The translations under genes and the position numbers were made by a program. Below, in pieces: positions 50,501 to 64,000 of a stretch of DNA of 64,000 bases. The notes beneath the pieces are model-generated. The model had not been told where the DNA came from. It did no database searches and saw only the letters and a program-made list of their open reading frames with translations. Every line of letters begins with the position of its first letter. Within the stretch, counting starts at the first letter, position 1. Origin of the DNA: Limnomonas spitsbergensis (Eukaryota; Chlorophyta; Chlorophyceae; Chlamydomonadales); contig JAYJMM010000035.1 of NCBI GenBank assembly GCA_037349105.1, positions 992,001 through 1,056,000 on the forward strand. The letters are read 5' to 3'.

Positions 50501-50974
50501 CACCCTTGGGGGGCGTTGGGCAGAAATTGCTGGTCCATCTGGAACCCAATCTTGACCGGCCTATGGCTGGTGGCTGGTGCTTGGTGCACCAGTCCAGTCT
50601 GCCGTAGGTCATGATGTAGCTTAAGTGCAGCTGAGGTGTGTTAAATGTAGCCTGTCACATCGGTTGCCCATGCAAGCATGCATGCATGCATGAGTGTCCA
50701 CTGTCCAGTTGGAATCGCGTGCCAGCATACAGCTAACAGGCATGGCTATCTGGTTTATAACCTACCTGGCTAGAATTTTCTCGTCGAATGGCTGCTTCTG
50801 CAGCAGCTCGTAGGGCCGTTTGAAGCCTACTTGGGGACTGCTGTCCCTGAGGCTACTTCGGCCATCGCACTCTAGCTTGACAGTCGTAACGAATGGTAAG
50901 GCAGATGATTCATTCATTCGATCGCGACATATAATTCTGATCGCGGCGAGACAGGGAGAGGAAACGTAAGACAA
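40315..50974 (-). CDS. Unrecognised multi-exon gene, possibly element-derived
   Basis: Gene-level entry for five exons whose phases fit throughout, giving at least 686 codons. The start is taken at the ATG at 50974 (uncertain) and the last exon ends at a donor, so more 3' coding must exist. The middle exon is acidic and Ser/Thr-rich with KRSVSGQ and VKREVDG (KxE sumoylation-like) words, suggesting a nuclear protein. The long last exon has an acidic tract (DEDESDDEEDEDEED) and a C-terminal helical block (FLGWYLHTHPG, MFADVEAWYGWYLYQER) resembling the core-binding fold of tyrosine recombinases. That resemblance is weak and no catalytic domain is visible. Introns are huge and filled with repeats of 113 and 21 bp. 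Confidence 0.6.
41700..41905. repeat. GT/GTGAGAGTGC microsatellite
   Basis: Mixed GTGTGTGAGAGTGCGT repeats running into a pure (GT)n of about 24 bases at 41874-41900, within the intron between exons 42252-42610 and 40315-41523. Confidence 0.95.
42252..42610 (-). CDS. Unknown gene, exon 4
   Basis: 119 codons with a split Gly at its 5' end, between AACAG and GTTGGT. Begins GPNVNPRKRSVSGQTTT, then a Gly/Ala-rich stretch, LEIGPVDLAAADRAASEPER and VKREVDGPDVQ. Basic, Ser-rich and acidic patches suggest a disordered nuclear segment. Confidence 0.7.
42640..43980. repeat. 21-bp minisatellite GGGGGCAGCATGAGGGTGCAT
   Basis: About 62 degenerate units directly upstream of the acceptor of exon 42252-42610. 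Since 21 is a multiple of 3, long frames such as MHPHAAP repeats appear on minus and MRVHGGS repeats on plus. These are artefacts of the array. Confidence 0.95.
44393..44548 (-). CDS. Unknown gene, exon 3
   Basis: 51 codons plus split codons (Asp at the 5' end, Gly at the 3' end): GKDCAVSTKRISPPDLMHVL then RCLADYEATCHRSGHEGLGP and IQRATEEIVRH. Acceptor CACCCAG, donor GTGCGT. Both junction phases fit. Confidence 0.7.
44637..44890 (-). repeat. Two decayed copies of an acceptor plus exon start
   Basis: Segments at about 44637-44700 (reading TMRISPLDLMHAF) and 44815-44890 (reading GAVRTKHTSLLHLEHVL) resemble the start of exon 44393-44548 (DCAVSTKRISPPDLMHVL). They lie in the intron immediately upstream of it. 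Confidence 0.7.
45687..49945 (-). repeat. 113-bp tandem array, about 38 copies
   Basis: Units of 113 bp, with 122-bp variants (extra CTACATATT) at about 46140, 46601, 47175 and 49559 and a few 114-bp ones. This gives a partial higher-order period of 461 bp at the left. On minus every unit contains CGCATCTGGGACATGCTGAC then CAATG/GTGCGG, the last 26 bases and donor of exon 49916-50040. The array fills the intron between that exon and exon 44393-44548. Variants (ATCGCATG/ATCTCATG, GATGTG/GATGCG) could trace its growth. Confidence 0.97.
49916..50040 (-). CDS. Unknown gene, exon 2
   Basis: 41 codons plus split codons: LRAHYLSPHWVKRSADSS, VASKKVPCLLWLHYRRIWDM and LTN. Acceptor CTCCAAAG, donor AATG/GTGCGG. 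Its end is reiterated in the adjoining 113-bp array. The phases fit exon 50766-50974 and exon 44393-44548. Confidence 0.7.
50545..50640. repeat. Dispersed repeat, CAGCTACA family
   Basis: Contains GACCGGCCTATGG and ends GTAGGTCATGATGTAGCTTA, matching the end at about 7060-7090 (GTAGGCCATGATGTAGCTGA). Intronic. Confidence 0.5.
50766..50974 (-). CDS. Unknown gene, first exon called
   Basis: Open from ATG 50974 (MSYVSSPCLAAIRIICRDR) through GFKRPYELLQKQPFDEKILA, ending at CCAG/GTAGGT with a split Arg. The C-terminal part looks well conserved in style. Whether translation really starts here, or an acceptor lies inside (AGCCTCAG near 50850), cannot be decided. Confidence 0.5.
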
Positions 50975-52832
50975 TGCGGTCCAGGGTGCAGTCTAGGGTC
51001 GCCCGGCTCTTGCGTTGGACATTTCGATATTATCGACGCCCTTTATAATTGTGCCATTGCTCCTTTCCTTATTTGTGAGGATGTGTCAGACTCAATTGGT
51101 TTAATCGTTGGTGTTTGGGAACAAGGTTTGGGAAGCTTTCGGGAAGGTCCTGTACAACAATTGCATTTTTGTGTCGTGGGCACTTTGCCCCATGCATGGC
51201 ATGCCAATGCCGGGTGCAACTTGCAACTGAAGCTAACTTTCTAGCATGGTGACTGCAGCCCTGACGTCGAGCATATCATGCAGGTGTCCGCCCGCAGGTA
51301 ATCTCCAATACTCCCATCTAGCGCTATCAGTGCGTTATTTGCTGCTGTGTGTGCGTCATGTGCCAAGCAGGGGCGCCAACTGCCAATTGCCGTGTTTCAA
51401 AATCAAAATCCTGGATCTGCCAAATTCCTGCAGTCCAATACGGTACATTGCTCCACCCTTGACCAAGGTGTCATAACATACATGGCATCTGTCTGGGGCA
51501 CCTGGAATGGTCCGGATAAAGCCTCTACATTCGACGTACACTCCCTGGAACTGGTGGGGTGCACATGACATTTCGCTCCATGAAGGAATCCGAGGGGCTT
51601 GGGGGGTAAGTTGGGCTTGATAGGAAGGTCTTGGATCATGCATGAGGCTGCTAGGCTGCGCTCTTTGAAGGACTGATGGGATGGTGCACACAAAGTGATG
51701 CTGCATTTCGATCCCGTCATGAGCCATCACCCCATGGGAGTGGTGGGACTGGTGAGTGGGTAAGAGGCTGTGGCCATGGAGCGCGGACAGCCAGCCCTAG
51801 AATGCGTGAACGGCCCAGATAAGGCCGTGTTGTAGCGTGTCCAGGGATTCAAGTTATTGGGCATCATTTAGCATGAAAGCGGCAGCATGAGGCAGGCCTT
51901 GCAAGGTGAAGTGCCTCTGGCTGCCGCGGTGCAACGTGTTCCCCACATGGCCTACAAGGTGCGTCTAAGGAAGGGGGTGAAGGTTTTAGCTGAGGGGTAT
52001 GGTCTGACCACCCTCCAAAAAATTTAAATACAAAAAACTAAATACACCCCATCCTCGGAAGTTGAAGAGCTTAACGAGGGCTTTCTGAACCTGGTCTTAA
52101 AATTGTTTTTGGCCGAGAGGTTTGGGAGATATGGAGGAACAAAGTGGTGGGGAGGGGCGAGGGGAGGGGGGTAAAAAAGAAAATGTTTTTTTTGAAAAAT
52201 TTAGTGTTTTTTTTACACATCAGATTGAGACGATAGCTACACCGTTGCATTCCTAATGTCATTTGCTACAGATATGCAAAATAAAATATTCCACAAAAAA
52301 TACCAGACTCTTCTTGGCATGCAATTTTGGCATGGGGGGCTGTCATGGCTTCGGAATCACATGCACCGTTGTGCGGACACCCATTATGGACTCACACGGT
52401 GTAGCTGCATTGGTAGTTGCTATGAATTAAGCAATGACAACCTGCAGTGAGCATTGTTTGAAGGTCTTAAAATTTACAGACAACCCAGTGGCCCTAAGGA
52501 ATCACCAACGGGGGAAAGAATGCAAGAGAGGAGCTGAGAAGCTGGCCAGGAAGAACTTGACGAAGCGACAGTGCACAATCACATCATTATATTCATTTGT
52601 TTTCTTTTTTACTCCCATAACTCCTTGAGCTCTTGCTCATGCTGCTGCTGCTGTTGCTGCTGCTGCTGAGCATGCGGCTGTCGCCGAGCCTCTCGCTCTT
52701 GCAGCAGCTGCTGGTCCTGGCTTGGGGTGGGAAAGTGCTCAAGGTGCCAGCCCACAGGGCAGCAATGTCAGCCTCCCCTTCCCCGGGTATCATGGCGACG
52801 TGTGAGGTGTCGACCCTTGACGTCATCTACAG
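50975..52832. other. Sparse region with no supported complete gene
   Basis: A minus-strand frame at 51356-51730 contains RCHVCYDTLVKGGAMYRIG, vaguely like a PARP-type zinc finger (C-x2-C ... KG ... RIG). It lacks the later His/Cys ligands and splice support. A CTG/CTC trinucleotide run at 52637-52675 encodes Gln on minus, ending in a stop. The rest shows poly-T/A tracts (52160-52215) and nothing else I can name. Confidence 0.4.
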
Positions 52833-53480
52833 CTGCCTGCTAGCCCAGATTCTAGCCACAGCTTGAGCATGTCAGCTGAAATCCCGTACAGAGGCAATGA
52901 TGCCAAGCCCTGGCCACTTTGCGATGACCCCCCCCAAGAGTTGGAGGATCTTCAGCAAGAATATGGACCACCAGTAGCTGGGGATGCGCCGACGGTGTTC
53001 AAGGAGCTTGGCTGTGGGAAGATAATCAAGCTATCAGCTATGCGGTTGCATGTCGGAGCGCACATCTTGCTGCGCCAATGTGGGGCAGCCTGTAGCTTGG
53101 AGCCAAGTTGTGCTGAGGCATTGTGTGGCATTGTGTGTGACGACAGGACATCAGGCCTCAGCAAATCAGACTTGGGCAGAGGCTCTACCAGCGGCACGCT
53201 AGCAGGCGAGTCCCGGTGCCCCCTGAAGTACAAGATGTCCTATGCGGCTGCTGAGAGGGGTTCCGCCACCAATCTCTGCACCAACAGACCAGTGGCTTGC
53301 ACCATCTGCAGGAGCATCGCAGGTACCATATGCCCTTATGTGTGGAGCTATCACTTCCTAGATCACATAGAGTCAGCCCACCCTGATCAGGAGCTGACGG
53401 GGGCAGATGTGACGAGATATGCCATCAGCGCTGAGGAGTTTAAGGGGGGGGGGGCAAGGAGCGAAATACCAGGCTTCTGA
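52833..53480 (+). CDS. C2H2-like zinc-finger fragment of mobile-element type
   Basis: Open from a possible acceptor (CATCTACAG) to TGA at 53478. It encodes KIIKLSAMRLHVGAHILL, a Cys-rich middle, NLCTNRPVACTICRS and ICPYVWSYHFLDHIESAHP. The order LRxHVGxHIL - Cys pairs - CTNxPxxCxxC - WxYxxxxHIxxxHP resembles a C-terminal domain I recall from uncharacterised, repeat-associated fungal proteins. Function unknown; probably an element remnant or part of a gene whose 5' exons I could not place. An ATG at 52869 would allow an independent 204-residue protein. Confidence 0.45.
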   Translation: MPASPDSSHSLSMSAEIPYRGNDAKPWPLCDDPPQELEDLQQEYGPPVAGDAPTVFKELGCGKIIKLSAMRLHVGAHILLRQCGAACSLEPSCAEALCGIVCDDRTSGLSKSDLGRGSTSGTLAGESRCPLKYKMSYAAAERGSATNLCTNRPVACTICRSIAGTICPYVWSYHFLDHIESAHPDQELTGADVTRYAISAEEFKGGGARSEIPGF

Positions 53481-54236
53481 AGCAGCACATCAGCATTCAG
53501 CACGCGCAAGTTTGATGCTGCTTTGACGCCACTCATGCTCAAGTCCTCTCGTCTCTGGAGCCTCGAGGTCTCTAGCGAGGATAGGTAGCTGGCAGGTGGT
53601 GGCTAGAGCAATGGTATATTCTTTTGTCTCACCGCTTGACATTTGTGAAGCAGCTACATTTATCGACACCATTAGAAGCGCACCGATGAGCTGATTGAAA
53701 TTGACCCCGCTCCCTTCCTTGAATTCTGACTGAGAAATTAAGGTTTTACTGGATTCCGGAGGCGGGGATGAGGGGGTAGCCAGGGGTCGTTTCACACTTT
53801 TTGTAGGTTGGGGTGTTTGACATTTTTTTGCCCTCCACCCTCGCCCAAAGGTGTAACGTCATTATTATCTCCTAGAGTGCTCACAAGATGAACACATACG
53901 GCTTTGAGTGATTGCAATTTCCCTCCAAGTTTTATTATCCCTTGGATGCACACCGTTACCAAATTACCTCTGCAAAATCAGGTTCATGTCGGGAATATAT
54001 ATATAAAACAGTTAATGACGTTACACCGGTGTGCAAGCTGCCAACAGCTTGGTAGATTTACATCTCGAAGCTTGGGTACAACATTACATGCCAATCCAGA
54101 TGCATTATGGCCTGCATGCAAGACCACACAACAGGCGGGGCGCTGATCATGACGATGCATGCTGCCGGTGAAATTATTTTGTCAAAGCAATAGCTTGGTT
54201 GCCGAGTCCATGGACAATGATAGGATCACGATTGGT
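53481..54236. other. Intergenic, no gene seen
   Basis: Sequence between the zinc-finger fragment and the H2B 3' end. Contains poly-T tracts, TATATATA at 53998-54006 and no coding signal that I can support. Confidence 0.5.
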
Positions 54237-54252
54237 GGTGTTGAAAAACACC
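54237..54252 (-). terminator. Histone 3' stem-loop of H2B
   Basis: On minus, GGTGTTTTTCAACACC: a 6-bp stem with a 4-nt loop, 52 bases after the H2B stop, flanked by AACC and ACC. It is identical to the one after H2A. Replication-dependent histone mRNAs end at such a stem-loop in volvocine algae and animals. Confidence 0.88.
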
Positions 54253-54304
54253 GGTTTGGTCTCACGAGGCCTGTCAGACCTTTGAGAAACAGCGGGTGAG
54301 CTAC

Positions 54305-54703
54305 TTAGGCCGAGGTGAACTTGGTGACAGCCTTGGTGCCCTCTGAGACAGCATGCTTGGACAGCTCTCCAGGCAGGACCAGGCGCACAGCAGTCTGGAT
54401 CTCACGGGAGGTCATTGTGGGCTTCTTGCTGTAGCGGGACAGGCGGGCAGCCTCGGTGGCGATCTTGTCGAACATGTCGTTCATAAGGGAGTTGAGGATG
54501 CTCATGGCCTTGGATGAGACGCCAGTGTCGGGGTGGACCTGCTTGAGCACCTTGTACAGGTAGATCTTGTAGGACTCGACTGCCTTGCCGGATTTCTTCT
54601 TCTTCTTGCCATCGGTGCTCTTGACTGCGACCTTCTTTGAGACCTTCTTCTCGGCAGTGGCCACTGCGGTGGGCTTTTTCTCAGAAATTGTCTTGGGTGC
54701 CAT
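54305..54703 (-). CDS. H2B: Histone H2B
   Basis: 132 residues, intronless. The Lys-rich N-terminal tail ([20 protein letters not shown]) is followed by the canonical fold: [59 protein letters not shown] and the C-terminal [15 protein letters not shown]. The ubiquitylation-site lysine of the AVTKFTS end is present. It pairs with H2A in the nucleosome. It is divergent from H2A across a 221-bp intergenic region and has a histone stem-loop 3', so S-phase expression is expected. Confidence 0.98.
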   Translation of the reverse strand: MAPKTISEKKPTAVATAEKKVSKKVAVKSTDGKKKKKSGKAVESYKIYLYKVLKQVHPDTGVSSKAMSILNSLMNDMFDKIATEAARLSRYSKKPTMTSREIQTAVRLVLPGELSKHAVSEGTKAVTKFTSA

Positions 54704-54924
54704 TATGTTGATAAAAATTATAGCGTAATGAGTGGTTGTAAGGATACAGATAGCAAGACGCTTATGCTTATGTAGTGTTCAAATGCCCGGACGACCGGAT
54801 CAGCAGGCGACACCAGCTGGCTGGTCTGCTGATCCGGGCTTCAAGCCGTCTATTAAATCAACGCAAGGCTCGAATGACGCAGAAACTTCTCTTCCACCTC
54901 TAATCCCATATTCATCGCGATAAC
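54704..54924. promoter_or_regulatory. Bidirectional H2B/H2A promoter with nested palindrome
   Basis: 221 bp between the two ATGs. CCGGATCAGCAG (54795-54806) is exactly complementary to CTGCTGATCCGG (54826-54837), and the space between holds a second palindrome ACCAGCTGGCTGGT (54812-54825). This symmetrical element is central and could serve both genes. A TATA-like TATTAAAT is at 54851-54858, 67 bases before the H2A ATG. On the H2B side only CTATAATTTT lies near the start. Confidence 0.8.
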
Positions 54925-55335
54925 ATGGCAGGCAAGACTGTATCCGCTGGTGGTGGTCGTGGCAAGGCCGCTGGAGGCAAGAAGGCCGTGTCGCGCAGCG
55001 CCAAGGCTGGCCTCCAGTTCCCAGTGGGCCGCGTTGCCCGCTATCTGAAGAAGGGCAAATACGCTGAGCGCATCGGAGCTGGCGCCCCTGTCTATCTGGC
55101 CGCAGTCCTTGAGTACATCGCTGCCGAGGTGCTCGAGCTGGCTGGCAACGCTGCCCGCGACAACAAGAAGAACCGCATCGTCCCCCGCCACATCCAGCTG
55201 GCCATCCGTAACGACGAGGAGCTGAGCAAGCTGCTGGGCACCGTCACCATTGCATCTGGTGGTGTGTTGCCCAACATCCACTCTGTCCTGCTGCCCAAGA
55301 AGAGCAAGAAGGATGGAGAGTCAGCTGAGGTCTAA
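54925..55335 (+). CDS. H2A: Histone H2A
   Basis: 136 residues, intronless. Gly/Lys-rich tail, then the fold with [73 protein letters not shown] and [14 protein letters not shown]. The C-terminus is KDGESAEV with no SQEF-type motif, so this is a core H2A and not H2A.X. It forms the H2A-H2B dimer with the neighbouring product. A stem-loop lies 38 bases after the stop. Confidence 0.98.
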   Translation: MAGKTVSAGGGRGKAAGGKKAVSRSAKAGLQFPVGRVARYLKKGKYAERIGAGAPVYLAAVLEYIAAEVLELAGNAARDNKKNRIVPRHIQLAIRNDEELSKLLGTVTIASGGVLPNIHSVLLPKKSKKDGESAEV

Positions 55336-55372
55336 ACGTTCGAAATCCTTAGCAATCAAATTCGACACAACC

Positions 55373-55388
55373 GGTGTTTTTCAACACC
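55373..55388 (+). terminator. Histone 3' stem-loop of H2A
   Basis: GGTGTTTTTCAACACC, a 6-bp stem with a 4-nt loop, identical to the H2B copy including flanks (AACC before, ACC after). Expected to direct 3'-end formation of the replication-dependent mRNA. Confidence 0.9.
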
Positions 55389-55854
55389 ACCGCACACAAC
55401 CAATTATCTTGACCGGGCAATCACAGACCAACTCTGGAGCCAGCAGCACAAAAAGGCCCAGCCGCGTGGGTGCCCAAGAGTCTGGTTCGGAGAGAAGAAA
55501 CTACCAGCAGAAAGGAAGAATAATGGAGCATCAGATGAATCCTGACAGGTGGTCCATACCAGGAAATCAGTCTGAAGGGGACACTTGATGTTGAATCTGT
55601 TGCCAGCTCTCCTCTCTTGCTGAAATTGACAGGATGGGCACGAACAAGACGGAAGTGACTTTGACCTGGGTAGACCCTCATCAGTCATTTACATCATTAC
55701 CCACTTGGACAAAACACAAAACATAGACTGGATTTGGGTGACAAGGGGGAACTAAATCATTTATCATAAATGGCATTGGGTGAGGCGGAGAGTCTGGAAA
55801 AGCTTGCCTGCTTAATTACAGCAGGTGGCACAATTTACGAGGGCGGATAACCAG

Positions 55855-56145
55855 CTAGCCTAGCAATGGCTAAATCAGCCCATGGCTTATAGGACGGCTG
55901 AGAGCCAGCTAAAAGAAACTGCTGCATACAGGGCTGTTGTAGCCACATCCGTCAAAGTCTAGTAGGAGGACTGAAGGACGGATAGTCTGCTGGTCTGGCA
56001 ACAGCAGAAATCAGCCCAGGTGGCTAACCTAGCAATGGCCAAATCAGCCCATGGCTGTTAGGAGGATTGACAGCCAGCCGACAGTAGGAAACTGCCACCA
56101 GTGAGGCCATGATGGCCACATCGAATAGCGAGTTATGCCAGCAGG
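55855..56145. repeat. Imperfect direct repeat of about 170 bp
   Basis: AGCCTAGCAATGGCTAAATC with downstream CAGCCCATGGCT, AGAAACTGC and GGCCACATC recurs about 172 bases later (from 56026). The rest of 55389-56278 contains no gene I can support. It lies between the H2A 3' end and the stop of the DEAD-box gene. Confidence 0.7.
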
Positions 56146-56278
56146 TCACGGATCAGAGTGTGCCAGACAGCAGCTAGACGGGAAAAGATAAACCGTTCAA
56201 CGAGACAACAACACGTTTCAGTTTTGTTGCAAGTGTCAGCTGTCCGCTGCTCAGTTCACAAAGATGATTCCACATTCC

Positions 56279-63134
<6,856 letters not shown>

Positions 63135-64000
63135 CTGTAGGGGCAGTACAGGGTCGACACGTGAGCGGCAGAAGTGCGACACGTCGGCGGTATATGGGTA
63201 GACTGCAGAGATCAGGGCCCCTCATTCCTCGCGCCCTCACTAGACGGCAACACTTCAGCCTCCAGCACCCTGACGGCCCCAGGCACCCTAGATGGCAACA
63301 CTTTAGCCCCGGGCAACACTTCAGCCCTTGGCACCCTGAAGAAAACTCAGGCTAAAAATGAAACAGGATAACGCCGTGCAGAAACAAATCAAGACCCATG
63401 CTAGGAACCCCAAGGGCAGACGTTTCCCGTTCAATCATCCCTTTCACCGCTGCGCTTCATTTTCCCGAACGCGCACAGCAGCCTTGTAGTTTTACAGTAG
63501 ATACATCCCAGGCCACTCGGGAATGCAATGCCTCCGGGGCCCTAAACCACAACACGCCACTTGTACGCAACCCTCCCCCTCCCCCTAAGCCCTCAGCCCT
63601 CGACTTGCAAGCACCTTCCGTCCTTAAGGTGACCACCAGGTTGCTTGTGTGAGCCCTGGTGTTGGGGGAGACAATGTTTTGCCTGCTCAGGACGAAGCTG
63701 GCCACAAAACTTAACCCTGAACCTTCAACATGCAACCCACACACACCCTCCATCCGAAAGTTTGGCCACCAGATAATTTGCGTCGACCCTGGTGTCCGGG
63801 AGACAATGGTTCGCCTGCCCAGGCCAAAGCTGGCCACAACCCTTAACCCTGAACCCCTAACACACAACCTGCACCCTCAATCCAAGAGGTTGACCACCAG
63901 ATAGTTTGCGCCGACCCTGGTTTACGGATAGACGATGGTTTGCCTGTCCAAGCCGATGCTGGCCACAACCCTAAACCCTTAACTCGCAACCCACACGCAC
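63135..64000. repeat. Intron sequence with a ~131-bp tandem repeat
   Basis: From about 63655 three degenerate units share CCCTGGTGT, GAGACAATG, TTTGCCTGC, GCTGGCCACAA and CACCAGATA. The segment 63240-63340 has short GGCAACACTTCAGCC repeats. No exon of the DEAD-box gene is recognisable here. Confidence 0.7.

Noticed and set aside
51356..51730. PARP-type zinc-finger gene on minus
   Set aside because: Only one Cys pair and a KG..RIG phrase match; the remaining ligands, acceptor and donor are not found.
54853..55281. 142-codon ORF antisense to H2A
   Set aside because: Shadow of the GC-rich, strongly conserved H2A coding sequence on the other strand.

Overview
The window is nuclear DNA of a eukaryote, most likely a chlorophycean green alga of the Haematococcus/Chlamydomonas kind. 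The pointers are intron-dense genes, Ala/Ser/Gly-rich inserts in conserved proteins, very many minisatellites inside introns, TTTAGGG-like degenerate tracts, a divergent intronless H2A/H2B pair with histone 3' stem-loops, and a helicase architecture known from land plants. The organism is inferred from these features, not proven. All exons below were placed by reading protein similarity to remembered families and by checking splice sites and phase; nothing was searched.

Layout. (1) About 0.5-36.05 kb, minus strand: one giant gene of at least 24 exons and about 3,100 codons. Its N-terminal half is a Sen1/UPF1-like superfamily 1 helicase (exons at 36.05-27.1 kb). Its C-terminal half is a UvrD/TRANK1-like superfamily 1 helicase with helical TPR-like repeats (25.8-0.5 kb). 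Nearly every junction keeps phase, so I read it as one continuous gene. (2) 36-40.3 kb: promoter side of that gene, an 18-bp minisatellite and a decayed gag-like retroelement. (3) 40.3-51 kb, minus strand: an unrecognised multi-exon gene, possibly element-derived, whose largest intron holds about 38 copies of a 113-bp repeat. (4) 51-53.5 kb: sparse, with one plus-strand zinc-finger fragment resembling a mobile-element protein domain. (5) 54.2-55.4 kb: histone H2B (-) and H2A (+) sharing a 221-bp promoter that contains a nested palindrome. (6) 56.28 kb to beyond the right edge, minus strand: the 3' half of a DDX21/RH7-like nucleolar DEAD-box RNA helicase (motifs Ia/IV-VI region, GUCT domain, RGG tail).

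Main discovery candidate. In at least ten introns of three unrelated genes, the exon-intron boundary itself has been duplicated into the intron. The last 10-40 bases of an exon plus its 5' splice site, or the 3' splice site plus the start of an exon, recur once, a few times, or as a full minisatellite that abuts the real splice site. Clear cases are the donors at 27080, 30751, 23829, 18095, 2711, 58537, 57214 and 49916, and the acceptors at 57705, 44548 and 21189. This looks like a mode of intron growth by tandem duplication anchored on splice sites. It litters the introns with consensus decoy splice sites.

Other points of interest: a probable GC-AG intron inside the helicase core, a phase break between two helicase exons, foldback/MITE-like elements ending in GAAAGAAAGAAA, two long hairpins, and arrays that are open in several frames on both strands and would generate false gene calls.
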